Positions 36,023 to 46,732 of a DNA stretch of 64,000 nucleotides are shown here, one piece after another. How positions within the stretch are numbered: the first letter of the stretch is position 1; each line of letters begins with the position of its first letter. Source of the DNA: Conoideocrella luteorostrata (Eukaryota > Ascomycota > Sordariomycetes > Hypocreales > Clavicipitaceae); NCBI GenBank assembly GCA_032433595.1, contig JASWJB010000087.1:1-64000 (forward strand). Reading direction: 5' to 3'. The notes below the pieces were generated by a model. That model saw only the letters and a program-made list of their open reading frames with translations. It was not told where the DNA came from and searched no databases. A program made the translations under genes and the position numbers.

Positions 36023-37964
36023 ATGCCCACAACCAGGCAGATACTCTCTAGTTGGTGTTTTATATCTTGCCACAGACAAATTCTCACACAGTACTGGACA
36101 TCGCAAGCTCGCTATTCTACATTCTCCACCAAGATGCCCACCAGATCATCCAAACGCAAGTCAAAGAGCCCCCTTGCCACCAGCGGCACGAGCGTCAAAA
36201 AGTCCAAAACTACTGCCAATGGCACCGGCCCACGAGAACCGCACCCAATGGCCGGTGAGGCCGAGGAGCACGGAATTGTTCTTCGCAAATATTACCCGGC
36301 GGAAATGAGCAACGAAAGGGCTCGCGCTTACAATAACAATGACATTCCACGACCTATGGAAGAACTGCTTTCAGCCTTGGAGGACACGGCTGAAAATCGC
36401 AGGACAATCGACGTCAAAGACGCTATAATCCACTGGTTCAAAATGGACTTGCGCTGCAATGACAACAGAGCACTTGCTCTAGCTAGCGAAAAGGCAAAAG
36501 AAGCTGGGGTGCCTCTCATCTGCATGTACATTGTTAGTCCGCAGGACTTTGAGGCTCATTTAAGGGCTCCAATTCGAGTGGATTTCATCTTGAGGACTTT
36601 AGAGGTTCTCAAGGCGGACCTAGCAGCACTGGACATTCCACTTTACGTCGAGACCGTTGAGAAGAGAAAACACATTCCTGATAGAATACTCGAGCTTATG
36701 GAGCAGTGGGGAAGCCGGCATTTGTTCGCCAACATGGAGTACGAGGTAGATGAATTGCGCCGGGAAGCCACAATGGTTCGAGATCTGTCCGAAAATGGAA
36801 AATCCTTCGAGGTTGTCCACGACACTTGTGTTGTTCCTCCTGGGCAGCTACAAAGTGGATCGGGGAACCAGTATGCAGTCTATACGCCGTGGTATCGATC
36901 CTGGGTAGCTCACATTCATGCCAACTTGGATCTACTTGAGCTGTTCGAACCACCGAACAAGAATCCGAGTTCCGCCAAAAAGCAGTATAAAGACCTTTTT
37001 GACTGTCCTATACCAGACGCACCACCGAATAAGCAGCTTGGAAAGAAAGAAAAGGAAAGAAGCCACTCTGTTTGGCCGGCTGGGGAGCACGCTGCATCTG
37101 ACAGACTGGACAAGTTTTGTGACGAAAAAATTGGAAGCTACAGCAGTCAACGAAATATCCCTTCTGATGACGGCACCTCTTGCCTTTCAGTCCACTTAGC
37201 AAGTGGAACTATTAGCAGTCGTACGTGCGTACGTACTGCAAGGGATCGAAATAAGACGAAGAGGCTCGACGGCGGCAATGAAGGGATTCGCGTGTGGATT
37301 AGTGAAGTCGCTTGGCGCGATTTTTACAAGCACGTTCTCGTCCACTGGCCATATGTCTGGTGAGTCAAGTTTTTATTCGATGGGACGCTGTAATCATGAC
37401 TAACGAAGACAAACCAGTATGAACAAACCATTCAAACCAGAATATTCCAACATTAGCTGGTCCTATGATGAAGACCATTTCAAGGCTTGGTGTGAGGGTC
37501 GCACTGGCTTTCCAATTGTCGATGCAGCGATGCGCCAGCTTAAATATTTGGGCTATATGCACAATCGTTGTCGCATGATTGTCGCTTCCTTCTTATCCAA
37601 GGATCTGCTCCTTGACTGGCGTAAAGGAGAACGCTATTTTATGGAGAATCTTATTGACGGCGATTTTGCCAGCAACAATGGAGGTTGGGGCTTCAGTGCC
37701 AGTGTCGGAGTTGATCCGCAACCATACTTTCGCATATTTAACCCGCTACTACAGAGCGAAAAGTTTGACCCTGATGGAGATTACATTCGCAAATGGGTTC
37801 CTGAGCTGAAGGCATTGAACAACACAGAGATTCATGATCCATACGGCCGCGGCGCCGGTAACAAAGTAAAGAAAACTGGGTATCCGCAGCCCATCGTCAA
37901 TCACAAGGATTGCCGAGACCGCGCTCTGAGTGCATACAAGGATGGGATCGCGAGTGGCATGTGA
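36023..37964 (+). CDS. phr1: Class I CPD photolyase (deoxyribodipyrimidine photo-lyase)
   Basis: Two exons (36023-37359, 37418-37964; 58 bp intron) encode 627 residues. The alpha/beta antenna domain starts near residue 130 (IIHWFKMDLRCNDNRALALA). The FAD-binding domain contains EVAWRDFYKHVLVHWPYVCM across the splice, then RTGFPIVDAAMRQLKYLGYM, HNRCRMIVASFLSKDLLLDW and the fungal class I signature ASNNGGWGFSASVGVDPQPY. The enzyme uses light and reduced FAD to split cyclobutane pyrimidine dimers. The first 37 residues are Ser/Arg/Thr/Gln-rich with no acidic residue, like a mitochondrial presequence. A second in-frame ATG (36134) starts MPTRSSKRKSKSP, a nuclear-localisation-like sequence. Two products for the two genomes are therefore plausible. 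Expression is expected to be light-induced, but I identified no specific element. Confidence 0.97.
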
Positions 37965-38579
37965 AAGAAAGTTCAGTCAAAGTGTTTGATAACAGGCTGT
38001 TTGTATATTAGTAGTAACCCATGACAGTTTTATTTGTTAATGGAAGCATGCCATAAGTCCACGCTAGGTATTGTGCAAGCATGTCTGACCCGTATCTGTA
38101 CTATGGTGCGAGACTCAATCACCACAGCTTTTTGAAGGCCACAAGTTCAATCTGCGGCGCGAGAGCTATCAAGGTAGCCCCAGAATCCTCGGTCAAAGAG
38201 ATCGGTGATGGAACACCAGGCCGAGGAGACTTTACCAGCCGGGCAAAATGGGGAAATTATCGCCATCACTCGAAAAGGAAACATCACATCGGGGAGACCA
38301 GCACGTCGAATACATCATTTTTGTGAATGTTTCAGCTTGTCTCGGAATCGAGCCCAAACGCCTTTTTGAATTGGATGTGCTAAATGCAGCCAACTCTAAG
38401 ATCCACACGCAAAATGTTCCTTCATGTCTGACCCAATCCGTTTGGAAATGCCAATTAGAATCGTCATGCTGCCATGATTTTGTATCTTTCCCATTCCGCC
38501 GAATTCCCTCACTTTCGCCACTCGACTCGAAAAATACGTCAACGTTCTTTGTCCTCTTCGTCGTTCAGGCGGGCAAGTT
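37965..38579. other. Intergenic region between convergent genes
   Basis: Lies between the 3' ends of the photolyase and eS21 genes. Short ORFs only, none recognised. Confidence 0.5.
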
Positions 38580-38905
38580 TTATCGTTGTGCGCTCCAGAC
38601 GCTCTTCAACAGACCGTCGCGCTGGGCAAGGCGGTTCATGGCGTCATCAGACTCTCCCATGGCACGGACAAATCCACAGAGGGCATAGACGTAGTTCTCG
38701 CCGGAGATGGCACGGCCGTTCTCGTCAACCTTGGCGATAGAAATCTGGACTGAGCCGTGATCCTTGGCCTTGATGATACGGTTGGTGGCGGAGCACTTGC
38801 GAGGGACGTAGCTGCGAGGGGAGTAAAACGTTAGTATTTCGACGGAATTGAAGATTATTTCTGGAAGCCATACAGGTCCACGATTTCGCCACGGTCGTTC
38901 TCCAT
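38580..38905 (-). CDS. RPS21: 40S ribosomal protein eS21
   Basis: Two exons (38874-38905 and 38580-38811; 62 bp intron) encode 87 residues, exactly the size of yeast S21. The product starts [20 protein letters not shown] and continues [20 protein letters not shown] and [20 protein letters not shown], ending WSAQR. These are diagnostic of eS21, a small-subunit protein needed for 18S rRNA maturation and subunit assembly. The intron splits the codon for Leu-11. The start codon lies 397 bp from that of SLX4 on the opposite strand, so the two share one promoter region. Confidence 0.97.
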
Positions 38906-39302
38906 TTTGTCGGTGTGCGGTGACGGGGTGTCTTGGGAGTTGAATTGAAGGTTGTCTGACGTCGATATGGTCGCCAAAAAAACGCTTGGAGGATGCCCTA
39001 CAAATTTGACCTGGCTCGATAATTTCGTGGGGCGGGCAGGGCTTTCTGTGCGTCATGTGATACATCACCTGATATCGTGATCGTTTCGTGGCGGGACACC
39101 TCTTGTGCTGTGGCTGACACGGTGGAGAAGCTCGAGCCCGTATCCACCATCCGTTAACGCGCCGCATCGTCGCCATATTTACGTAGCTGTTGAGACGCCA
39201 CCCAGCAGCTTGTCTTGTGAACTAGATCGACTCTTAATCATTCTGCTGCTCCCGAGGGTCTTGAGATGCGCTTTGCGCTCTCAGACCCGTTTCTATGGGA
39301 CA
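38906..39302. promoter_or_regulatory. Shared promoter of eS21 (minus) and SLX4 (plus)
   Basis: A 397 bp interval between two divergent start codons. It contains TGATAcATCAC and TGATATCGTGATCG stretches with dyad symmetry (about 39055-39085). No TATA box is obvious. Whether the two genes are co-expressed cannot be seen. Confidence 0.5.
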
Positions 39303-41900
39303 ATGGCATCTCCCGACGTTTTCTTATCATCCCCTCCGCGAGCCGCGAGGCGGCTACTCGTTCCTTCTTCATCACCGGACTTACCCCCTATGCAGGACAT
39401 ATTGTCGCAGCAGCCGAAGCGACCAGCTATCAAGAGCGGCAGCAAGGCGATGCCAATTCCTGATGATGCGATTTCCATATTCACCAGCGCTTGCGACCTC
39501 TGGAAGTCGGCACAGGCTACTCAAATCAGTAACAGTCGGGCCAAAGCCACGGGGAAAACAACCTTGATTGACGACATCGACGTTATATTGCCTCCTACGC
39601 AGCATTCGCCAAAGATCAAAACTCCGGCTCGAAGGGTAAAGCAGCGAAAAAACAATGGAAAAGCGAAACAACATGTCGATGACGGAGATCCTCAAGCCGG
39701 AGAAGTTGGAGAACCTGCAGAGCAACCGTGGAAGAAATTCAAACCGAAAACACCAGAAAAGGATGCAGCCCAGGTTTCGTACATTAAAAAATCGGAAGTT
39801 CCAAGTACAATGAATCTGGCGACGAGCTCAACTGCGGTTGAAGCGTGTTCTCCGACAGATGTATTACCGCGCAAGGCAAAATATGTGGCCAAGAAGTGGG
39901 ATCTCGACGAGCCCCTTCAACTAGAACCTGCCATGGAGCGCAGGAAAGACTGGACCCCTCCTCCAAAACAGGCAATAATAATCCCTGATTCTGACACCTC
40001 GCAGCCAGAAGCCGATTCAGCCAAACTGGAAGACGGCGAGGAGGCGACATCGTTTGGGAGTCTTCTCGATGGTTACAAGTGTTCCGATTCTGGTGTTGAT
40101 GAAAGCATTGCACATAGTTATGACTCGGATTCGAAGAAAAGAAAGTTGACCAGCGCTCAAAGCGACATAACTATCATCCCACCTCCAGTTTCTGTGGTGA
40201 AGCCAGTCGCGAAACAGAGGGCGCCCCGAAAGAAACCAAGAACAATTACTGGTCTCGCTACTGCTGCATATAAACAGCCAACTCAAGTCGAATCTGTGGA
40301 TGCTGAGCAAGATGCAGCCCGTCCTCCACAGTCTGCGGTGCATAGCAAGGCTGCAACAACAGCAAAGCCAAGGAAACGGCCATCAAAATCCAAAAAGAAA
40401 CCCGAGCCTCCCAAACCTGTGTTGTTCTCTCCGGAAACTGCTTTGAAGCAGGTGGCGCAGCAAGATTTCGTTTTTGGAACTTCGAGTCAATTAGCCACAG
40501 AAAAATCACCCACGTTTCTGAGGAACTTACAGAGGGCAATGAGAACCTCGAATCAACTCGACGACATCGATTTCACTACCCCTTTAAATAGTGACGCCAT
40601 CGAACTGATGGAGCCTCGGCCCAAATTATGGGATGCTGCAGCGCGGGATGCCGATGGGGACTTGTTTGATCTGGAAGTAATTAATCTCACAGAAGGGGAC
40701 TCAGGCCTGCCACAAACCCCGGGCAATATTGATCCATTTGGATATTTCAAAGGCGACGACAAGTCAAGTCCGCAGCTTCCTCGCCTTGGGAAACCCACTG
40801 GTCCTGTTGAAGATGATGGCGGTTTTGTGAACCTGTCCGATATCCTTCCAGATGTCGTTTCAAACAATGCCAATCCTGAGCCTAAAAGTCCTCGCTACTC
40901 AGAGTATTCACCATTCCCTAAGCTTCGGTCAAGAACTGAGCCAGTGCGGCCTTCAACCATAGAGGAGCCAGAAACGAATTCCACACAATTATTGCAATCT
41001 CCGGGGCCGGCAGATGGCAACCGGCCTTCACGACCAGCGCTTGAACAATACACGGATGCACAACTGGCCAAAGAAGTATCCCGCTACGGATTTAAGGCCA
41101 TCAAACGACGGTCTGCAATGATTACCCTGCTAGACCAGTGCTGGCAACAAAAGAATGCGTCGCGTCTGCCGCAGGTAAGATTAAAATCGACTGCAGTATC
41201 ATGCCCCAAGTCAACGACAACAACTTCACCGGCTGGCAAACGGGTTCGAGGTCGCCCACGGAAAAATTCGGCAGATGAGTCCCAATTACAAGAGCCGCCG
41301 CCATCTGCTCAGGTGCCGCAAACTCCAAAGCAACCTCGAGGTCGACCAAGAAAGGACTCACAGACAAGTTGGGCCACCAAACCTAGAGCATCGAAACAGC
41401 CTGTCACACCAACAAGGGTAAGAAACAGCATCACAGCACCGGAGAAGTTGGCGGTCACGACGGTGATTGAGATACCGGATTCGGAAGCCGAGCCAGCCAG
41501 TACGCTTTGCTCTTCTTCTACACCATCGCCTTCTCCTTCCTCTACATTTTCTTCCCCTCGACAAGTCGACTTGACCATGTCACTCGATGAAGATACTGAG
41601 CTGTCTCTCTCCATGACACCGACAGACAAGCAGAGCAACCTATTTGAACATATCACAAAAGCGGTCATGACTGCACCACGCACCACTACACCAACTCAGC
41701 CTTCGTGGTATGAGAAGATTCTTCTCTACGATCCAATCGTTCTGGAAGATCTTGCCTCCTGGCTCAACAGCGGGCAGCTTACTCGTGTCGGCTGTGATGA
41801 GGAAGTTCATCCTGCAGAGCTAAAGAAATGGTGTGAATCAAAGAGCATTTGTTGTTTATGGAGAGTGAATTTACGGGGTAAAGAGCGAAAACGGTACTAA
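39303..41900 (+). CDS. SLX4: SLX4, structure-specific endonuclease scaffold subunit
   Basis: Single exon of 865 residues from the ATG at 39303 (MASPDVFLSSPPRAARRLL, a usual fungal SLX4 opening); the open frame upstream lacks an ATG with family-like sequence. The middle is disordered with FSPETALKQVAQQDFVFGTS, a conserved fungal SLX4 block, near residue 377. A SAP-like helix-extension-helix is at about 579-615 (YTDAQLAKEVSRYGFKAIK). Two AT-hooks follow at about 645 and 677 (RVRGRPRKN, PRGRPRKDS). The SLX1-binding C-terminal domain is at 801-865 (WYEKILLYDPIVLEDLASWL then PAELKKWCESKSICCLW). Family knowledge: SLX4 activates the GIY-YIG nuclease SLX1 on branched DNA and scaffolds other repair nucleases in the nucleus. 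Confidence 0.93.
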   Translation: MASPDVFLSSPPRAARRLLVPSSSPDLPPMQDILSQQPKRPAIKSGSKAMPIPDDAISIFTSACDLWKSAQATQISNSRAKATGKTTLIDDIDVILPPTQHSPKIKTPARRVKQRKNNGKAKQHVDDGDPQAGEVGEPAEQPWKKFKPKTPEKDAAQVSYIKKSEVPSTMNLATSSTAVEACSPTDVLPRKAKYVAKKWDLDEPLQLEPAMERRKDWTPPPKQAIIIPDSDTSQPEADSAKLEDGEEATSFGSLLDGYKCSDSGVDESIAHSYDSDSKKRKLTSAQSDITIIPPPVSVVKPVAKQRAPRKKPRTITGLATAAYKQPTQVESVDAEQDAARPPQSAVHSKAATTAKPRKRPSKSKKKPEPPKPVLFSPETALKQVAQQDFVFGTSSQLATEKSPTFLRNLQRAMRTSNQLDDIDFTTPLNSDAIELMEPRPKLWDAAARDADGDLFDLEVINLTEGDSGLPQTPGNIDPFGYFKGDDKSSPQLPRLGKPTGPVEDDGGFVNLSDILPDVVSNNANPEPKSPRYSEYSPFPKLRSRTEPVRPSTIEEPETNSTQLLQSPGPADGNRPSRPALEQYTDAQLAKEVSRYGFKAIKRRSAMITLLDQCWQQKNASRLPQVRLKSTAVSCPKSTTTTSPAGKRVRGRPRKNSADESQLQEPPPSAQVPQTPKQPRGRPRKDSQTSWATKPRASKQPVTPTRVRNSITAPEKLAVTTVIEIPDSEAEPASTLCSSSTPSPSPSSTFSSPRQVDLTMSLDEDTELSLSMTPTDKQSNLFEHITKAVMTAPRTTTPTQPSWYEKILLYDPIVLEDLASWLNSGQLTRVGCDEEVHPAELKKWCESKSICCLWRVNLRGKERKRY

Positions 41901-42566
41901 ATGCTTATAGACTCTACTTATGGAGCATACATTCATGACGAAACGGCAACACTTTCATTTGGGTAGAATGGCCGGGCGCCACTATGGGTATCATTCTTGT
42001 AGGGTTATATATTACGAGGTGTACTATTGGAGAATATGTACCATTTGAATACCACATATTGTTACCAGAAAAACGCCGCGCACATGTACATGATGCATCA
42101 AGGTGAAGCTAGCATCACGGAGTGTATTTACGTTAAAATCGTAAATCCGGCTAGCCGCTCTTAGCGCCGACTTTAAGCTGGATCTTTAGCGGCAAAGCGG
42201 GGCGGCATCCAGATTCTGGAGCACCATCCGGCCGGTCAGTCGGGCAAGTTGGAAAAGCACCAACCCCCAGACACACAAGCGGGCCTCGGCATAATTTGAG
42301 CCCTCCACCGCCGTCTTCATGCCGGGGCTCTCCAGGACGGCAGCCTTTCACAAGGGGTTTGAATTCCATAGCCTTTCCGGATGTCGAGTAGCCTTGCACC
42401 TTGGCCCATGACTTGGTTACTACATCCAATCGTGAGGCAATCCGCCCGCTGTAGTCCCTTTGGTTCCTGGAGCAGTAGACAGAGCATCGTCACTCTCTCA
42501 CATTCGCCGTCTCGACGTCCCATCTGCAACATCTCACCACGTCCGAGACCATCTCTCATCTTCGCC
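41901..42566. other. Intergenic between SLX4 and the Nudix gene
   Basis: 3' region of SLX4 and promoter of the Nudix hydrolase gene. A short minus-strand ORF (42151-42429) has no recognisable content. Confidence 0.5.
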
Positions 42567-43732
42567 ATGGCCACTCAAAAACGAGACGCCAGCTCTAAGC
42601 GGGAGGTGCAAGAGCCCCGACCCAGCTCATCTGTTCTTCTCCTCTCGCCTACGAATGAGATATTGCTGTTACATCGAGTCCAGACGTCGACATCCTTCGC
42701 GTCTGCTCATGTATTTCCCGGGGGGAATCTAGACCCATTCCACGATGGCGAGATTCCCGGCCCCGAGAGCCCGGAAAGACATCGAGATGGCCCGGCATAT
42801 AGGATGGGTGCTATCAGAGAGATGTTTGAGGAGACGGGTATTCTATTGGCCCGAAAAGAAGGCGCGATGGTGAACTTGTCGCCTGAGCAGCGGGACGAGG
42901 CGAGGAAGAAGGTACACAACAACAATGTCAAGTTTGGTGACTTTTTGAAATCCATTGGCGCCGTGGCCGATACTGGTATGTCTTTCTTTTTTTTTTGATT
43001 TTATCCCTATCCATATATATATGTATATATTCCCTACACGAATGTGTTCACTGTGCACCACATACTCGAGCGTTTGAACTGATTTGTGAAAACATCACAG
43101 CCGGCCTGGTCCCTTTTACTCGCTGGATCACACCAACCCACATACCCAAACGCTTCACGACCCAAATGTATCTCTACCTCCTTCCCATCTCCAAGAGGTC
43201 CGTCCCCTCGGAAATGCTCATCCCCACCCCCGACGGCGGCATCGAGCACACGGCTGCGCAGTTCGCACCCGCGCAAACATTCCTCTCCAACGCCGCCAAC
43301 AACGCCATCGTCCTCTTCCCTCCACAAGTCTACCTCATGACTCTCCTGACCAGGTTTCTCACGGGCTCAACATCGGACCTGGAAGCTGGGTCGCTGCACT
43401 ACACGGGCCAGCGCAAGAAGCTCATTTCCTTTGTGAGGAGAAAAGTCACTGCGGAGACGGAAAAGGGGAAACAGCATGCCACAGCGAGGATCTCATGGGG
43501 GGACAAGGTGATCAGTCCGTACACGATCATGTTCAGGGAGCAGGATAACCGGGTAGTCTTGGCGCTGGATAAGCCTGGGCCGGAGCTGGAGGGGAGTGAC
43601 AGGGGAGGGGATTGGGAGAGGGTCGCGTTGGCGAAGTTTGGGAAAGGAGGGCCTTCGGATGTCGAGATCAGGATGAGGGAGGATGTTTTGGAGGAGGCGA
43701 GAAGGAAGGAGGCTAACAAGGCTAGGTTATAG
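42567..43732 (+). CDS. NUDT19-like Nudix hydrolase with C-terminal peroxisomal signal
   Basis: Two exons (42567-42975, 43101-43732; 125 bp intron) encode 346 residues. The Nudix box is present but split by an insert: FPGGNLDP near residue 52, then AIREMFEETGILLARKEG near 75, so the G-x5-E part is separated from REMFEETG. This spacing is the pattern of the NUDT19/NUDT7 coenzyme A diphosphatases. The second half is a longer alpha/beta region (FTRWITPTHIPKRFTTQMYL) also typical of NUDT19-like proteins. The protein ends NKARL, and the last three residues fit the PTS1 consensus for peroxisomal import. Inference: hydrolysis of CoA or acyl-CoA in peroxisomes. The ATG at 42567 is chosen because the fold starts soon after it. 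The intron holds a TATATATATG repeat. Confidence 0.88.
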
Positions 43733-45490
43733 GGCTTGGGCTTTGCATGTACAAGATGTGGGGTGTGGGGAGAGCGCGCATGGCATATAAACGATGTATA
43801 CATGGAAGGCACTGGGTCATTGAAGTAACTACCGCCCCGGCTAGATCATTGAATTGAGAGCCAGAAGCCAGTCATGGTGACAAGCGGATATATGTTTAGT
43901 CTCGCGGAGCATGTTCCTTGAATGTGTAGACGGCAATTTCGAGGGATGGCGCATGCGGCTCGGCCTATTAGAGGGATAGCTGCACTGCGTTTACAGGTGC
44001 TGGACAAGTTTGAATGCTTCCGGTCGTGATAAGACAAGACTAGTTAGCAGATTATTCATGGGCCGTCATTTGGACAGAGATTCATATACGCAGCAAAAAC
44101 TCAAGCACAATTTACGTTTATCTGCTCACTTGCGCCCCTTACACATGGCACTTAGATTTTGCCATGGCGGCATTTATGTACTGTACAATACTTCCGTACA
44201 GACTACATACGACCATCCGTTCGCCGTGTAGCTACTCGGTACCCGCATGTCCATAACATACCTTCCACTAGGTAGCCAGCTAACTTCAGGAGTACTCTGT
44301 ATACAAGATACTCATCCATTCCCCACACCTGCACAACCCACCGATTGATCTCCACGTCCCAGCATCGTGGGTGAACCAACACCACCGCCAGTCACGCACG
44401 CACGCGCGCGCGCAGCAACAAAGCTGAATCAGAAACAGCTCTAGACTATTTAAACATCCTAGCCAATCCTATTCATGACATAGACGCCAATGTGCTCTTT
44501 TTTTTTTTTTTTTTGGGTTTTCCCTTTGTTGTTCGTGATCCGGTGGCTGCCAGACACATAGCACACATGCAGGGATGTTGAGAGCGTTTGAGCAAGTTTT
44601 CCTGTGCTACTCCAGATTCCAGCCCACTGAGTCAACGTCAACAAATGTCGATATCCCAGCCGCGCACTAGTCTAGACCGTTCGTTGGCGGTGGTGTTCAG
44701 AGGGGATGGGGGGGCCGTTTTTGTTTTCCTGCATGGAGGGAAAATGCGCGGAGAATATATCTTGGCCAAGAGACGCGGGAATCTGCACTCCGTATTAATG
44801 GCCAGCACAAGCGATATCAGTTGAGGGGCAATTATATGTGTGCTGTGTACGGAGTACAGAGTACTCCGTGCTGAAGTACTCTATTTTAGAGGCGATGTAC
44901 TAGAGCATGTGTATTGGGTACGAAAAGAACTACGGCCAAGTACATCGGTACTCGGCGCGAGAAACAGTCCCTCTCGACCGCCCCACCTGCCCAATACAGA
45001 CCAACCGACCGACCCTCTGGCATTATTTACAGATGAGTTGACTCCGTTGCAAAGAGAGAAGCGCGGCACAGACACGCCTCCATGCAGGGCTGGCTGGACC
45101 TTGATTTCGTCAGTTTCCCATCAAATCAAGCGTGCCCATAACCACAGCAATGCACAACCAAGCTAGCTCGGGTAAAATATATGCTCAAATCCAATATTTG
45201 CGTCCAATCGCCCCGCCTCCTAGTGCCGTTTGCTCCGTGCATGTCAAGCGAGCCTGAAGCTGAAAAGACGAGCGAGTCGAGTCGAGTAGAGAAGAGAAGC
45301 TATAATAAGACATCCAAGCCGCACCCATTTGCTTGTCCGGCCGTGAATCGAAGTTCCTGTTTCCCCCCCCCCCCCCTTCACCTCTCTGTCCGCTGCAGAG
45401 ACGTTCCTGTTCGTCCCTTCCTTCATACTGCCAAGACTTGACTTCTCTTTTACAACTGCGACTCGTATGAACACAGCAAAAACAACAACA
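43733..45490. other. Intergenic with homopolymer tracts
   Basis: About 1.75 kb. Contains a CACG/CGCG run (44394-44413), a poly-T tract (about 44498-44514), a TACGGAGTAC copy (44848) and a run of 14 C (45363-45376) in the promoter of the BIM1-like gene. No gene recognised. Confidence 0.5.
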
Positions 45491-46226
45491 ATGTTGTCCA
45501 AATTTGTCCTCGCCCTCGCGGCTGCCAGCACCGCCTCCGCCCATTTTGGCATCCAATACCCATCGTGGCGCTTCGACACGCTCTCCGAAGAGGGCGAGAA
45601 GAAGTACAGCCAATGGACCTATCCATGTTCGTAAACCCAACCTCCGATCCCGAATCATCCTTTGCTCATTGCCATGAACTGACATAACTTTTTTAAACAT
45701 AGGCGCCGGTGTCCCCTCCAAGACCGGCAATGTAACAGACTGGCCCGTCGGCGGGGGCTCTCTCAAGCTCGACCTCCACCACCCATGGACCTACGTCTTT
45801 GTCAACCTCGGCCTCGGCGAAAACGTAACCAACTTCAACGTCTCCCTCACTCCTGAGTTCTGGAATGTCACCGGCAAGGGGTCCCTCTGTGTAGAAAAGG
45901 TCTCGGTCCCGGTGGATGTGCAGGATGGCGCGCTGGCGTCACTGCAGGTGGTTACTGTCGGGGAAGGTGGCTCCGCCTTGTACAACTGCGCGGACATTCG
46001 GTTCAAGAAGGATGCCAAGACGTTGAGCAACTGCACGAGCTCGCAGGGCATGGTTTTGCAGAACATCAAGCAGCAAAAGGGGAATGGAAGTACAGGCAGC
46101 AACTCTTCCAGCAATGGGACCGCGGGCAATGATACCAAGGGAAGCGGCGCGGTGGCGGTTGGCGCCAATGTTTTGGCTTTACTGACGGTCGTCGGGCTGG
46201 CGTCTGGTTTTGCTGTCGGGCTATGA
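45491..46226 (+). CDS. BIM1-like (copper acquisition factor) GPI-anchored protein
   Basis: Two exons (45491-45626, 45703-46226; 76 bp intron) encode 219 residues. A 17-residue signal peptide (MLSKFVLALAAASTASA) precedes His-18, so the mature chain would start HFGIQYPSWRFDTL. This is the N-terminal histidine signature of the BIM1/X325 family, LPMO-related proteins that bind copper through a histidine brace. Family features follow: YPC across the splice, TDWPVGGGSLKLDLHHPWTY and FVNLGLGENVTNFN, with several N-glycosylation sequons. The Ser/Thr/Asn/Gly-rich tail and terminal hydrophobic segment (VLALLTVVGLASGFAVGL) indicate a GPI anchor at the cell surface. In Cryptococcus, Bim1 helps Ctr1 import copper; the role in ascomycetes is less clear. 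The donor (GTTCGT) is atypical, but the junction restores the conserved cysteine. Confidence 0.92.
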
Positions 46227-46732
46227 GAACACCCGGCTACCTCGGTGTTGGTCGGTGTTAGGGGAGAGGGGATGTAGAAATCACTCAAGGGTTGCGACGA
46301 CGTTCATGATGATGATGATGCATGATGCTTCTATTCTATAGGGCATCATTCGAGATGCCATGCAGCTAAGTAGTTATCAAATGCCAAGTCCTGTGTTCCG
46401 TATATATGTACATAGATGAATAAGTTGAGAAGAGAAATATGAAGCAAATATATGTAAAGGGTATAAAATTTAAATCGCCATCGCAAATTGCAGTTGCGCC
46501 ATCCTGCGCAAAAGTGTTGGTCAGCGTTGTCACTGCTGAAGTTGCCAGGCGTCCTTAGCTTACCCATCATTAAGTCATTTCCGGCCCAGCAGGGCCAAAT
46601 CGAACGCAAGTTGAGACAAATCTGCCCCACAGATACTTGAACAAAGTCCCCAGACAAAACAAGTCACCAAGGATACCGCAACAGAACAAATCCAGTTACA
46701 TGCTAAATTCACAAAACGGGAGACGAATCGCA
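46227..46732. other. Intergenic between convergent genes
   Basis: Holds the 3' ends of the BIM1-like gene and the kinase gene. A GATGAT repeat lies near 46306-46320. Nothing else seen. Confidence 0.5.

Noticed and set aside
44208..44219. ACATACGACCAT, identical to the usual start of fungal 5S rRNA
   Set aside because: The match stops after 12 bases and none of the internal control region of 5S follows, so it is chance or an unrecognisable relic.
45185..45766. 193-codon minus-strand ORF
   Set aside because: Antisense to the first exon and promoter of the BIM1-like gene and dominated by the poly-C tract (Gly run). A shadow ORF.
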